Source: Prosthecobacter debontii (lineage in GTDB: Bacteria; Verrucomicrobiota; Verrucomicrobiia; Verrucomicrobiales; Verrucomicrobiaceae). From it: a stretch of 64,000 nucleotides of DNA. A program made the position numbers and the translations under genes. The notes beneath the pieces were generated by a model. It searched no databases. It was not told the DNA's origin and saw nothing but the letters and a program-made list of their open reading frames with translations. Location of the stretch: the NCBI RefSeq assembly GCF_900167535.1, contig NZ_FUYE01000014.1, forward strand, positions 62,001 through 126,000, written 5' to 3'. Shown piece by piece: positions 18,042 through 26,727 of this stretch; positions within the stretch are counted from its first letter, which is position 1; every line of letters starts with the position of its first letter.

Positions 18042-18674
18042 TCACTGCTCCTGAAGAGTCTTTAACTCATCCGAAGCCCACTTATCCCAAGCTGTGAAGT
18101 CCGTGCCAAAATCATCTCCCGCGAGAATGGTCAGCACATTCCGCACTTCCTCATTTTGAGGATGTTTGGGATTTTTCAGAATGTTCATGAACAGAGGTAA
18201 TTGAAGCGCCCGATCACGATTCATGAGATCTGAAAACAGCACCTCGATCACATCCGGGTTCATTTTATCATCCACCAAGAAACCCGCGATCAGGCCGTAA
18301 TCTTCGTCACCGGTGAGATTCACGAGGTGGCGGCTGGCATTCACTTGGGCTTCACCATTCAGCTTTTTCACCAATTCATGAAGATCACGCGCCATCTGAG
18401 GGATCTCTTTGTCCGAGCGCAAAATCTCATCGATGAGCACATCCCCTTCCTCAGCCGTGGTGAGCTGTGTGGCCGGAGGCATGTTAGCAAGATCGGTCGC
18501 CTTAGGAGCCAAAGGCTGAACTTCGCTCTTCTTCGGCTCAGCAACTTTTTCTACCGCGGGTGGCGGAGCGGTCTCATTGCCAAACTGCCAGCCATAATAA
18601 AGAGCTGCGATTAAGACAATGGCAGCGCCAATGAAGATGATCTTTGTCTTATTGGAAGGAGGAGCAGAAGGCAT
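18042..18674 (-). CDS. Membrane-anchored hypothetical protein
   Basis: 210 residues, not recognised. An N-terminal helix (IIFIGAAIVLIAALYYGWQF, about 12-31) acts as signal-anchor, followed by a Pro/Lys/Glu-rich spacer and a helical domain (about 75-210) with HEAT-like segments (SRHLVNLTGDEDYGLIAGFL; VIEVLFSDLMNRDRALQLPL). It lies between rng and the GspL-like gene in the same direction and could belong to either set. The gaps (60 bp before, 123 bp after) are compatible with one transcript. Confidence 0.7.
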   Translation of the reverse strand: MPSAPPSNKTKIIFIGAAIVLIAALYYGWQFGNETAPPPAVEKVAEPKKSEVQPLAPKATDLANMPPATQLTTAEEGDVLIDEILRSDKEIPQMARDLHELVKKLNGEAQVNASRHLVNLTGDEDYGLIAGFLVDDKMNPDVIEVLFSDLMNRDRALQLPLFMNILKNPKHPQNEEVRNVLTILAGDDFGTDFTAWDKWASDELKTLQEQ

Positions 18675-18734
18675 ACGGTATAGCTGACAAGCGAAGGCTC
18701 AGGGTCTGTTCAAAAATCGAGAAGGCGTGAGGGA

Positions 18735-20327
18735 TCAATTACGAATCTCTTCACCTGTGGCCGCGTTGGCCAGTTTCATCTCTTCACGATGCAGGGAGGG
18801 ATCACTGCGGAAAGTCAGGCGAGCACTGTATTTGCGCTCCAGATCCACCAGCAGTTCACCATCCTCACTCTTCAGGCGCTGCATCACCTCTGGGTGGACG
18901 ACCACGAGCAGGCTCTTCTGCTCATCCTTGCCGCGTCCCAGGATAGCGCTGAGACGACGCTGCAGTTCCACACTCATGGTCATGGTGGTCTTCACCTGGC
19001 CATGGCCTTTGCAATACGGGCAGGGCTCATACAGAGCGCTGCTGAGGCTCTCATGCAGACGCTGACGCGTCATCTCCATGAGACCAAACTGACTGATCGG
19101 CAGCACCTGAGTTTTAGCCTTGTCGCGCTTCAGATGCTCCAGCATGGCTTTATAAACAGCCTGCTGGTCCTTACGATGCTTCATATCGATGAAGTCCACC
19201 ACGATGAGGCCGCCCATGTTCCGCAAGCGGAGCTGACGGGCCACTTCCTGAGCTGCCTCCAGGTTGGTATCCAAAAGCAGTTTTTCCTGATCCTTCGCGC
19301 CTTTGTTACGGCCCGTGTTCACGTCGATGGACACTAGGGCTTCCGTCTGGTCGATGACGATGTAACCGCCGCAAGGCAACCAAACTTGCCGATAGAAGGC
19401 GTTGTCGATCTGCTTCTGAATGCCGTAGTGCTCAAACAGTGCGGTCTGACCTTGATACAGGTTGATGCGGCTCTTCGCGCGACGGGAAATCAGCGCGGCC
19501 ATCTTCTGCATGCGCTCGACGGTGCCCGGATCATCGCAGGCCACTTCATCAATCTCCTCCGTGAGGAAATCACGCACGGTGCGCTCGATCAACTCCGGCT
19601 CTTGGAAGCAACAAACGGGTGCCTTCTGACCATCGCGCTTGGCAACGATTTCATTCCACTGCTCGATGAGCAAGCTGAGATCTCGAATGATGTGACGAGC
19701 ACGTTTGCCCGAGGCTTCGGTGCGCATGATAAGGCCCATCCCCTCAGGCAGATTGACCTTCTCAATGATCTTACGGAGGCGAGCACGTTCTTTGGGGTCT
19801 TCCACCTTGCGGGAAATACCGAACTGATCGTTCTGCGGCATGAGCACCAGCAGACGTCCGGCGAGGGAAATATTGGTCGTCACGCGTGGGCCTTTATTGC
19901 CGATCGGCCCTTTCGTGACCTGCACCATGATCTCCGACCCCACAGGGTAAAGTTCGGGGATGTCTTTGGCGTCGATCCGCTTACGCTTCTTCTGCTGGCC
20001 GCCACGAGTGACCTCCTCCATGCCTTGATTGGAAAGGGCCTCTGGAATGGCATCCCAGAAGTGTAGAAACGCATTTTTATCCAAGCCGATGTCGATGAAC
20101 ATGGCTTTCAGACCTTGCTCAATGTTTTTGACGCGGCCTTTAAAGATCGACCCCACGATGGTGCTCGTGCCGACACGCTCAATGGTGTATTCCTCCAGCA
20201 CGCCATTATCCAGAAGCGCCACGCGGTTTTCCAGCTTCTCGCAATTGATGACGAGACGGGTGCCGCTCTTAAGGTCCTTCTTTCCAGTGATGAATTCTTT
20301 GATTCGCTTCACGATTCCAAGAGGCAT
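18735..20327 (-). CDS. rng: Ribonuclease E/G
   Basis: 530 residues, RNase G size (no long C-terminal scaffold). An S1-type RNA-binding domain lies at about 40-140 (GSIFKGRVKNIEQGLKAMFIDIG). The catalytic core has the two Mg-binding Asp segments VSIDVNTGR and GGLIVVDFIDM. The Zn-link is CPYCKGHG with both Cys present. The 5'-sensor region FGISRKVEDPKERARL is present. It performs 5'-end-dependent endonucleolysis in mRNA decay and rRNA maturation. The gene lies 36 bp after mrdA, matching the mre-rng linkage seen in enterobacteria. Confidence 0.95.
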   Translation of the reverse strand: MPLGIVKRIKEFITGKKDLKSGTRLVINCEKLENRVALLDNGVLEEYTIERVGTSTIVGSIFKGRVKNIEQGLKAMFIDIGLDKNAFLHFWDAIPEALSNQGMEEVTRGGQQKKRKRIDAKDIPELYPVGSEIMVQVTKGPIGNKGPRVTTNISLAGRLLVLMPQNDQFGISRKVEDPKERARLRKIIEKVNLPEGMGLIMRTEASGKRARHIIRDLSLLIEQWNEIVAKRDGQKAPVCCFQEPELIERTVRDFLTEEIDEVACDDPGTVERMQKMAALISRRAKSRINLYQGQTALFEHYGIQKQIDNAFYRQVWLPCGGYIVIDQTEALVSIDVNTGRNKGAKDQEKLLLDTNLEAAQEVARQLRLRNMGGLIVVDFIDMKHRKDQQAVYKAMLEHLKRDKAKTQVLPISQFGLMEMTRQRLHESLSSALYEPCPYCKGHGQVKTTMTMSVELQRRLSAILGRGKDEQKSLLVVVHPEVMQRLKSEDGELLVDLERKYSARLTFRSDPSLHREEMKLANAATGEEIRN

Positions 20328-20363
20328 AAAAAATAGTCAGGGTTGGTTAAAAAGATAAACGGG

Positions 20364-22631
20364 CTACTGCCGAAAGAGCCGACGGAAAAAACCGCCCCCG
20401 TTGGAGGGAGGAGACGTCGAGTCGGAGTTGCCTCCACGGTTAAACAGCGGAGCTCTGCGGACAGGCTCTGCTTTTGGCACCGCACGGTTGGAGTTCACAC
20501 CTTCCGAGCCCTCACGATCCGCATTCTTGCGGATGTTCGGTGTGTTTTGTGGGCTCGGTGCTTCGTCAGTAGATTCATGCTGGGGCTCGCTGGTCCCCGT
20601 ATCGCCATCCTCATCCGCAGCTGCCACGACAGGCAGGGCCAGATCCGAGTAGGTGACGGCTTCGATCGGATTGAAATTACCCTCCACCTCACCCAGAGGC
20701 TCTGGGGTGACTTGATAGCCGTTGTCCAGCGCCAGGGCTTGCTCCAGGACACGGTGAGCCACCGGTGCGGCACAGCCACCGCCGGACTTTCCTCCCTGCA
20801 CGAGGATGCAGATGGCGAACTTGGGATTGACGTAGGGCGCGAAGGTAATGAACAAGGTATGGTTATCTACCACACGCACCCCCTTTTCGTTACGCCGCCA
20901 GTTTTGAGCGGTGCCGGTTTTTCCAGCGACCTCTACCCCAGGGATGCGGGCTCCCTTGGCGGTGCCGCCGGCGTCATTGACCACCTTCCACATGCCTTTG
21001 CGCACCAGCTCCAGGGACTTCGGATCGAAAAATTGGCTCAGGTCGGTGCGCAGGGTGGGTTTGTTTTCCATCACCAGCTCATCGTGATCCATCACCCGGT
21101 TCAACAGGTGGGGAATGTAGGACCTGCCCGAAGCCACAGCCGCCGAGACTGAGGCCATCTGTAAGGGCGAGGCCAGGACGCTGCCCTGCCCGATGGAGGT
21201 GTTAGCCGTATGACCATTACTCCAGCGATCCCGGGGGCTGGTCATGCGTAGCCAAGCCGGATTGGGCAAAATACCACCTTCATCTTCTTCCAACTCGATG
21301 CCCGTGCGTTCACCGAGCCCGAGCATCTTACCCACCTTGGTGATGTTATCGATCCCCGCCGCATTGCCATACTGGTAGAAGTAGCAATTGCAGGAGCGCA
21401 TGAGAGCGTCACTCAAGCCCAGGGAGCCGTGAGAGCCACCGCTCTGACGTTGAATCCAGCACTGCATGGCCTTGCTGCCGTAGGTGACGCTGCCTGCGCA
21501 GTTGAAATTACGATTCTGAATACCGGCCAAGCACCCGGCCAAAGCGATAGGCACCTTGTAAGTGGAGCCCGGCACGAAGGTGCGGGTGGCACGGTTCATC
21601 AGCGGCACCGTCTTGTTAGACAGCAGCATGTCATAGTCTGCCTGAGAGATGCTCGGGATGAAGCGATTCGGGTCATAACTCGGCACTGAGGCCATGGCCA
21701 GCACCTCTCCGGTCTGAGGCTGAATCACCACGACCGAGCCACGTCCCACTTTACCATCCCGCAAAGCTTTCTCGGCAATGTATTGGATGCGGGCATCCAG
21801 GGTGAGATACACGTCATTGCCTTTGCGCGGGGCTTCGTAGCTGACCTCTCCCACCAAGCGACCACGCTCATTCACCTGCATGGTGCGCACCCCGGGCTTG
21901 CCCCGCAGATGCTTATCGAAACTTTTCTCTACCCCCGCGCCACCGTAGTCATCTGGCATGTAGTAGTCCCAGCCTTTACGCTCCTCCACCGACACACGTT
22001 GATCATCTGGAAGGCGGACATACCCCATGATGTGACACGCCATGGCTCCATAAGGATACACACGGCTGCCGCGCTCCGCCACCGTCACTCCGGGTAAGCC
22101 GAGATTGTGCTCCGCAAAGCGGCTGAACTCGGCAAAGTTCAAACTGTCGCGATAGACCCACGGAATCACACCGCCAAAGCTGCGATAGTGCACACGCAGT
22201 GCGTCCGCATTGTAAGGCACTGCCAGCCCCATCTCATCCAAGCGGGAGATGATCAGCTCCTGAAACATGCGCACGATGTCCGGCTCCTCTTTTTTACGAG
22301 GCAGACCACGATCCATGTATTCGAAAGGCACCACTGGGATATCGACCTTCTTCTGACGGCATTGCCGTGCGTATTCCTCGAAGACTTCCCGCAAATTCAC
22401 CTGCACCTCAAAGGAGGCTTTGTTGGTGGCCAGCACGATCCCATTGCGATCCTTAATCTCACCGCGAACACCCGGGATACGAGCGAGCTGGCGCTTAGCC
22501 TCCGGCACTTTGTTCACGAACTCTAACTGCCGCACAATCTGCAGCGACCAGAGCCGATACACGAGCAACCCAAACCCGCACAGCATGGCGAGGGTCATCA
22601 GGTAGAGACGAAAGCGATATTTAACGACCAT
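20364..22631 (-). CDS. mrdA: Penicillin-binding protein 2 (elongasome transpeptidase)
   Basis: 755 residues. The N-terminal membrane anchor (LYLMTLAMLCGFGLLVYRLW) is followed by a class B PBP pedestal starting IPGVRGEIKDRNG (about 52-64). The transpeptidase motifs are all present: STYK at 356-359, SCN at 413-415 and KTGTAQ at 571-576. A Ser/Pro/Glu-rich C-terminal tail of about 100 residues (beyond about 655) is longer than usual and probably disordered. It cross-links peptidoglycan during elongation with the MreBCD/RodA complex. Its start overlaps the mreD-like stop by 11 bp, so the two are probably translationally coupled. No rodA gene follows. Confidence 0.94.
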   Translation of the reverse strand: MVVKYRFRLYLMTLAMLCGFGLLVYRLWSLQIVRQLEFVNKVPEAKRQLARIPGVRGEIKDRNGIVLATNKASFEVQVNLREVFEEYARQCRQKKVDIPVVPFEYMDRGLPRKKEEPDIVRMFQELIISRLDEMGLAVPYNADALRVHYRSFGGVIPWVYRDSLNFAEFSRFAEHNLGLPGVTVAERGSRVYPYGAMACHIMGYVRLPDDQRVSVEERKGWDYYMPDDYGGAGVEKSFDKHLRGKPGVRTMQVNERGRLVGEVSYEAPRKGNDVYLTLDARIQYIAEKALRDGKVGRGSVVVIQPQTGEVLAMASVPSYDPNRFIPSISQADYDMLLSNKTVPLMNRATRTFVPGSTYKVPIALAGCLAGIQNRNFNCAGSVTYGSKAMQCWIQRQSGGSHGSLGLSDALMRSCNCYFYQYGNAAGIDNITKVGKMLGLGERTGIELEEDEGGILPNPAWLRMTSPRDRWSNGHTANTSIGQGSVLASPLQMASVSAAVASGRSYIPHLLNRVMDHDELVMENKPTLRTDLSQFFDPKSLELVRKGMWKVVNDAGGTAKGARIPGVEVAGKTGTAQNWRRNEKGVRVVDNHTLFITFAPYVNPKFAICILVQGGKSGGGCAAPVAHRVLEQALALDNGYQVTPEPLGEVEGNFNPIEAVTYSDLALPVVAAADEDGDTGTSEPQHESTDEAPSPQNTPNIRKNADREGSEGVNSNRAVPKAEPVRRAPLFNRGGNSDSTSPPSNGGGFFRRLFRQ

Positions 22632-23238
22632 CGAATGAATACCTCAGTCCTTCATATTTGATTTCGTAACGCGACAGCCCGGCTAGCATGTAGAGGAGAA
22701 GGAAAATCAACGGAGATGCCAGCATGGCCAGGAGGGTATCTGTGACCATCTTGGTCCAGACTCCCGTTGGAAAATAAAGGCTGCCACGCAAAAAAGTCAT
22801 GATCATGTATTCGCTGAACAGCCAAGCGAAGGTGGTGAACCCCACCAACAGGACCGGCAGTTCCAGCCGTCCACGACGGAAAAGAGGCCGCACCCCCTGG
22901 AGGAAAGTGCCCAGCAACCCGAAAAGCAAAATGGACAGCCCGAAACCAAACCCGCCGGCCACCATGTCCAGCTCAGGCATGATCCCATTTCCCAGAAATG
23001 AATTCGTCACATGCTTCGCCGGCTCAAACACCCCCGGGACGTAGCGGGCATCCCAGAGGAAGCCTGTGACGAACGCCAGCATCAACATGACCGGAAAAGG
23101 CACCGCCACGGAAGCAGCAAAGAAAAACACCGGCGGCAGAAACAGCGTGGCATACTGAGCCATCGGGATCCCCGGAATGAACTCCTGCACCACGAAGGTG
23201 ATCAGCAGCAGCAGGAAAGTGACGGGATAGAAAACCAT
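22621..23238 (-). CDS. mreD: MreD-like membrane protein
   Basis: 205 residues with about five to six membrane helices (FYPVTFLLLLITFVVQEF; ATLFLPPVFFFAASVAVPF; PVMLMLAFVTGFLWDARYV; GFGFGLSILLFGLLGTFL). Sequence identity to MreD is always low. The call rests on size, topology, the DARYV-type segment after helix three, and its position between mreC and mrdA, where MreD belongs. Presumed role: inner-membrane part of the rod-shape complex. Confidence 0.78.
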   Translation of the reverse strand: MVFYPVTFLLLLITFVVQEFIPGIPMAQYATLFLPPVFFFAASVAVPFPVMLMLAFVTGFLWDARYVPGVFEPAKHVTNSFLGNGIMPELDMVAGGFGFGLSILLFGLLGTFLQGVRPLFRRGRLELPVLLVGFTTFAWLFSEYMIMTFLRGSLYFPTGVWTKMVTDTLLAMLASPLIFLLLYMLAGLSRYEIKYEGLRYSFDGR

Positions 23239-23368
23239 GGTCTTACGAAACGGCGGCCAAAGTCATGTTTTGTCCAGCGAGTGAGCAGAGACTAACCAAA
23301 TGCATCCCAAAGACCCCTGATGCATCATAGGTTCGCACATCTTTCATCGCCGGGATCATGTGGATACA

Positions 23369-24211
23369 CTATTTGTTGGGCGCAACAGGTTGAGCCGCTT
23401 CTTCGGCCGTCGGTTGCATTTCCACGACGAAAACATGCTCCAGCAGGGAGAAGTCCACTGCGGGCTCCACGACCGCCTCACCTGAGAGATCGCGGTTAAC
23501 AAAACGCTTCACACGGCCAACGAGCAGACCGGCAGGAAACAGCCCGCCTTCCCCCGTGGAGATCACATTGGCACCGGGATTGATAAACACGTTCTTGTTC
23601 AGAAAGCGCAAATGCAAATCCGGACGCAGGTCCAGCCCAGCACGCTCCCCAGAAAGAATGCCCTGTTCCAAGGTGCCCTCGATACGAGCCGACACACGGC
23701 AGGTCTCATCCGTGAGCAAAATGACCTCCGCCATATGCGGGGCTAGTTTGCCAGTCTTACCGATCAACCCAGCAGCGCTGATCACCGGACTATCCGTCGC
23801 CAAACCGTCCAGCGACCCTTTGTCAATGATCATGCTGTTCCACCAGGTGGAGGAGACACGCTTGATCACACGTGCTGCTGTGAGCTTAAAAGGAGCAGCT
23901 TGTTTGAACTCAAGAAGGTCCCGCAGCTTACGATTTTCCTCCAGTGTCTGCGCGTGCTTCTGCGAAATGATGCGCAGCCGGTCCACCTCAATCTGGAGCC
24001 GATCCGTTTCGCGCTTCAGCTCGCGTGGATCATCTGGGGAGGCAATCGCCCCGCTGACACTTTGCTCCACCGCCGCACTGGAGTGGATGAATGGAGCGAG
24101 CACCGTCATCGTCCGGCTCTGGATGTCCCTCGTCACAGGCGTATCCATCGTGAAGACGGATACGACCGCCGCGATGAACAGCAGCAGTGCCAGGATATTG
24201 AGCTTTTTCAT
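23369..24211 (-). CDS. mreC: Rod shape-determining protein MreC
   Basis: 280 residues. It has a short cytoplasmic N-terminus, one membrane helix (ILALLLFIAAVVSVFTM, about 5-21), and a coiled coil (RELKRETDRLQIEVDRLRI, about 63-95). The double beta-barrel MreC core follows: KRVSSTWWNSMIIDKGSLDG, SAAGLIGKTGKLAPHMAEV, and VISTGEGGLFPAGLLVGRV. It links the cytoplasmic MreB filament to periplasmic cell-wall synthases. It is 85 bp after mreB; the 130-bp gap before the mreD-like gene is larger than usual and contains a repeated TGATGCATC-type word. Confidence 0.93.
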   Translation of the reverse strand: MKKLNILALLLFIAAVVSVFTMDTPVTRDIQSRTMTVLAPFIHSSAAVEQSVSGAIASPDDPRELKRETDRLQIEVDRLRIISQKHAQTLEENRKLRDLLEFKQAAPFKLTAARVIKRVSSTWWNSMIIDKGSLDGLATDSPVISAAGLIGKTGKLAPHMAEVILLTDETCRVSARIEGTLEQGILSGERAGLDLRPDLHLRFLNKNVFINPGANVISTGEGGLFPAGLLVGRVKRFVNRDLSGEAVVEPAVDFSLLEHVFVVEMQPTAEEAAQPVAPNK

Positions 24212-24296
24212 GGTTCAGCCTTTGATCTTACTCCGCCTCATTCCTTCAGCCTCGCTGTGAACGGAGCAGGATGGGGTTCCATCGATGGCAGTTCCC

Positions 24297-25328
24297 TTAC
24301 ACGTCCGTGGTGCTGACCTTGCGCAGGAATTCCAGCTCGCTCAGCACGCGGCCTGTGCCTTCGCCCACGGCACTGAGAGGGTCCTCAGCCACATGCACGG
24401 GGAGGGCCGTCTCTTCCTGGAGCAGTTTATCCAGCCCCCGCAGCAGGGCACCGCCACCGGCGAGCATGATACCTCGGTCCACGAGGTCGGCAGAAAGTTC
24501 AGGTGGGCAGCGCTCCAGAGTGGTGCGCACGGCGTCGATGATGGCATTCAGCGGCTCCAGCATGGCCTCACGGACCTCTTGGCTGGTGATGGTGATCGTT
24601 TTTGGCAGACCGGCCACCATGTCGCGCCCTTTCACTTCCATCGTCGTTTCCTTACCCAGCGGGAAAGCAGAACCGATGCGCAGCTTGATCTCCTCAGACG
24701 TGCGCTCCCCGATCATGAGGTTATAGGCACGCTTCATGTAGTTGATGATGGCCTCATCCAGCTCATCCCCAGCCACGCGGACGCTGCGGCTGTAAACGAT
24801 ACCGCTGAGAGAAATGATGGCCACCTCAGTGGTGCCACCACCGATGTCCACGATCATGTTCCCAGCAGCCTCCTGCACGGGCAGACCGACGCCAATCGCA
24901 GCGGCCATGGGTTCCTCGATCAGATAAACCTCACGGGCACCTGCCTGCTCGGCACTCTCTTTCACGGCACGCTTTTCCACCTCGGTGATCCCCGAGGGCA
25001 CCGCGATGACCACACGTGGGCCACGCATCTTACGACCGCCGCCTTGGACCTTCTTGATAAAGTGACGCAGCATGGCCTCAGTCACGCGGAAGTCGGCGAT
25101 CACACCGTCCTTCAAGGGGCGGATGGCGGTGATGCCACCCGGCGTTCTCCCGAGCATGCGCTTGGCGTCATCCCCCACGGCGACCACCTCATTGGAGCCG
25201 GATTTTACCGCCACCACGGACGGCTCTCGGAGCACGATGCCATGATCTTTGACGTAAACGAGAGTATTTGCTGTTCCGAGGTCGATTCCGATGTCGTTGG
25301 CGACAAAGCCGAAAAGTTTGCCTAGCAT
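24297..25328 (-). CDS. mreB: Rod shape-determining protein MreB (actin homologue)
   Basis: 343 residues, full length. The phosphate-1 loop is [16 protein letters not shown] (about 11-26). The phosphate-2 loop is [17 protein letters not shown]. The adenosine motif is [18 protein letters not shown] near residue 290. ATP-dependent filaments under the inner membrane direct lateral wall synthesis. It is the first gene of the shape operon; the 260-bp gap to recF should hold its promoter, but I could not see convincing -35/-10 elements there. Confidence 0.97.
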   Translation of the reverse strand: MLGKLFGFVANDIGIDLGTANTLVYVKDHGIVLREPSVVAVKSGSNEVVAVGDDAKRMLGRTPGGITAIRPLKDGVIADFRVTEAMLRHFIKKVQGGGRKMRGPRVVIAVPSGITEVEKRAVKESAEQAGAREVYLIEEPMAAAIGVGLPVQEAAGNMIVDIGGGTTEVAIISLSGIVYSRSVRVAGDELDEAIINYMKRAYNLMIGERTSEEIKLRIGSAFPLGKETTMEVKGRDMVAGLPKTITITSQEVREAMLEPLNAIIDAVRTTLERCPPELSADLVDRGIMLAGGGALLRGLDKLLQEETALPVHVAEDPLSAVGEGTGRVLSELEFLRKVSTTDV

Positions 25329-25588
25329 GATGAAGCTGAAAATGTTGAGATTGAGAAAATTGTAGCAGCGGACCCTGTGGGGGAGTGGAAGGAATCCGGC
25401 TTTTCTCAGATCACAAAAGCAGCGCCACCCACGGGGCTCCTGAACTTGTCGGAAGATTAAGAGCGGGCTTTTTTAGGGTCAAGGGAAGAATCCCCGCTGA
25501 GAAAATTGAAATTTCGACTCCTGACAGTCATTGTATTGCAATACGCAATATTTAAAAACAAGATTAAAACTTAGGCGGCGTAAAGGTT
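25329..25588. other. recF-mreB gap with nested palindrome
   Basis: 260 bp between the end of recF and the start of mreB. At 25533-25544 there is a perfect 12-bp palindrome GTATTGCAATAC. The word TATTGC (25534-25539) is also repeated inverted as GCAATA (25545-25550), giving overlapping dyads in an AT-rich patch unlike the surrounding GC-rich sequence. It may be an operator or a recF 3' structure; no T-run terminator was seen. Confidence 0.35.
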
Positions 25589-26650
25589 TTACTTGAGCTC
25601 GATCCGAGCCCTATCGACCCCATACACCTGTCCGGGGAGAGACTCGCCCCGCGCCCAATCCAGCGTCGTGGTGGTGAGAACCTTTTGAGTGCCCGTGGGC
25701 AGGAGTTGAAGAAGCGCTCGGCGCCGATCCGCATCCAGCTCACCAAATACGTCATCCAAGAGCAAAAGTGGCGCGTTGCCCGATACCTGTTCCAAGGCGT
25801 GGGCCTGAGCAATTTTTAGAGAGAGCGCCATACTGCGCTGCTGTCCCTCTGAAGCAAAGGAGGTCGCATCCAGGTCATTGAGCTTGAGATCCACATCATC
25901 CCGATGCGGTCCCGCGAGGGTCTGCCGCAGACGCTGTTCCTCCTCACGCAACAGCCCAAGTTTTTCAAGCAAGGATCCCTCGATAAGACTGGGTGCATAG
26001 TTCGTTACGCCAACCTCGCCCCCAGCACTTAAGACTCCATGAATGCGGGTGACGTGAGGCTGAAGGATCGCCACCAACTCCTGTCTCCTGGCGATAATCA
26101 CCTGGGCGAAATCATCCATCACTTTGGCAAAGGCATCAGCTTGTTTCCAAGCGATAACGGCATCACGCTTGAGCACATAGTTACGCCCTCTCAGTGCACG
26201 CTCATAACCACGCAGGGCCTTAAGATAGTCAGGAAACATCTGGCTAGCAGCGAAGTCCAGATAACGCCGCCGATGCTCTGCGCCACCTCGCAGCAGATTC
26301 ATATCGCGATGGTCCATCCACACCAGCAGACCGCTGGATTGCAGATAATCTGCGGAGCGACCACACACCGCACCATCGACCGCCAATCGGCGCACCGAGG
26401 CGGACTGTGCACAGCGCAGCCGATGCCCATCCAGCGTGCCTTCGATCAGCAAGGTTTTAGCACCTAAGCGGATGAGTTCACCACGATTGCTGGTGCGGGG
26501 AGATTGTAGCCGGAGTAGCACACAAGCCGCCTCCATCAGAGAGGTTTTCCCCTGGGCATTACGCCCGATGAAGACCGTCATCTCAGGATGCAGCGTGACG
26601 CGGCATTCTTCAAAACAGCGGAAGTTTCGGAGCAACAGGTCAGTCAGCAT
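25589..26650 (-). CDS. recF: DNA replication and repair protein RecF
   Basis: 353 residues from ATG 26650, beginning MLTDLLLRNFRCFEE as RecF proteins do; an in-frame GTG at 26662 would add four residues. Walker A is GRNAQGKTSLMEA (about 34-46). The ABC signature region is ASEGQQRSMALSLK, and Walker B is PLLLLDDVFGELDADRR. The GPHRDDVDL segment is the RecF hallmark. It loads RecA at gapped DNA with RecO/RecR. It is not next to dnaA/dnaN here; instead it is divergent from hisS and upstream of mreB. Confidence 0.95.
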   Translation of the reverse strand: MLTDLLLRNFRCFEECRVTLHPEMTVFIGRNAQGKTSLMEAACVLLRLQSPRTSNRGELIRLGAKTLLIEGTLDGHRLRCAQSASVRRLAVDGAVCGRSADYLQSSGLLVWMDHRDMNLLRGGAEHRRRYLDFAASQMFPDYLKALRGYERALRGRNYVLKRDAVIAWKQADAFAKVMDDFAQVIIARRQELVAILQPHVTRIHGVLSAGGEVGVTNYAPSLIEGSLLEKLGLLREEEQRLRQTLAGPHRDDVDLKLNDLDATSFASEGQQRSMALSLKIAQAHALEQVSGNAPLLLLDDVFGELDADRRRALLQLLPTGTQKVLTTTTLDWARGESLPGQVYGVDRARIELK

Positions 26651-26727
26651 GGGGCATCCCACAAAGCTGTAGGACTCATTTTCGGTTGAAATTCGCAGCC
26701 CAGGCAGCCATGTGTCCGGCCCTTCTA

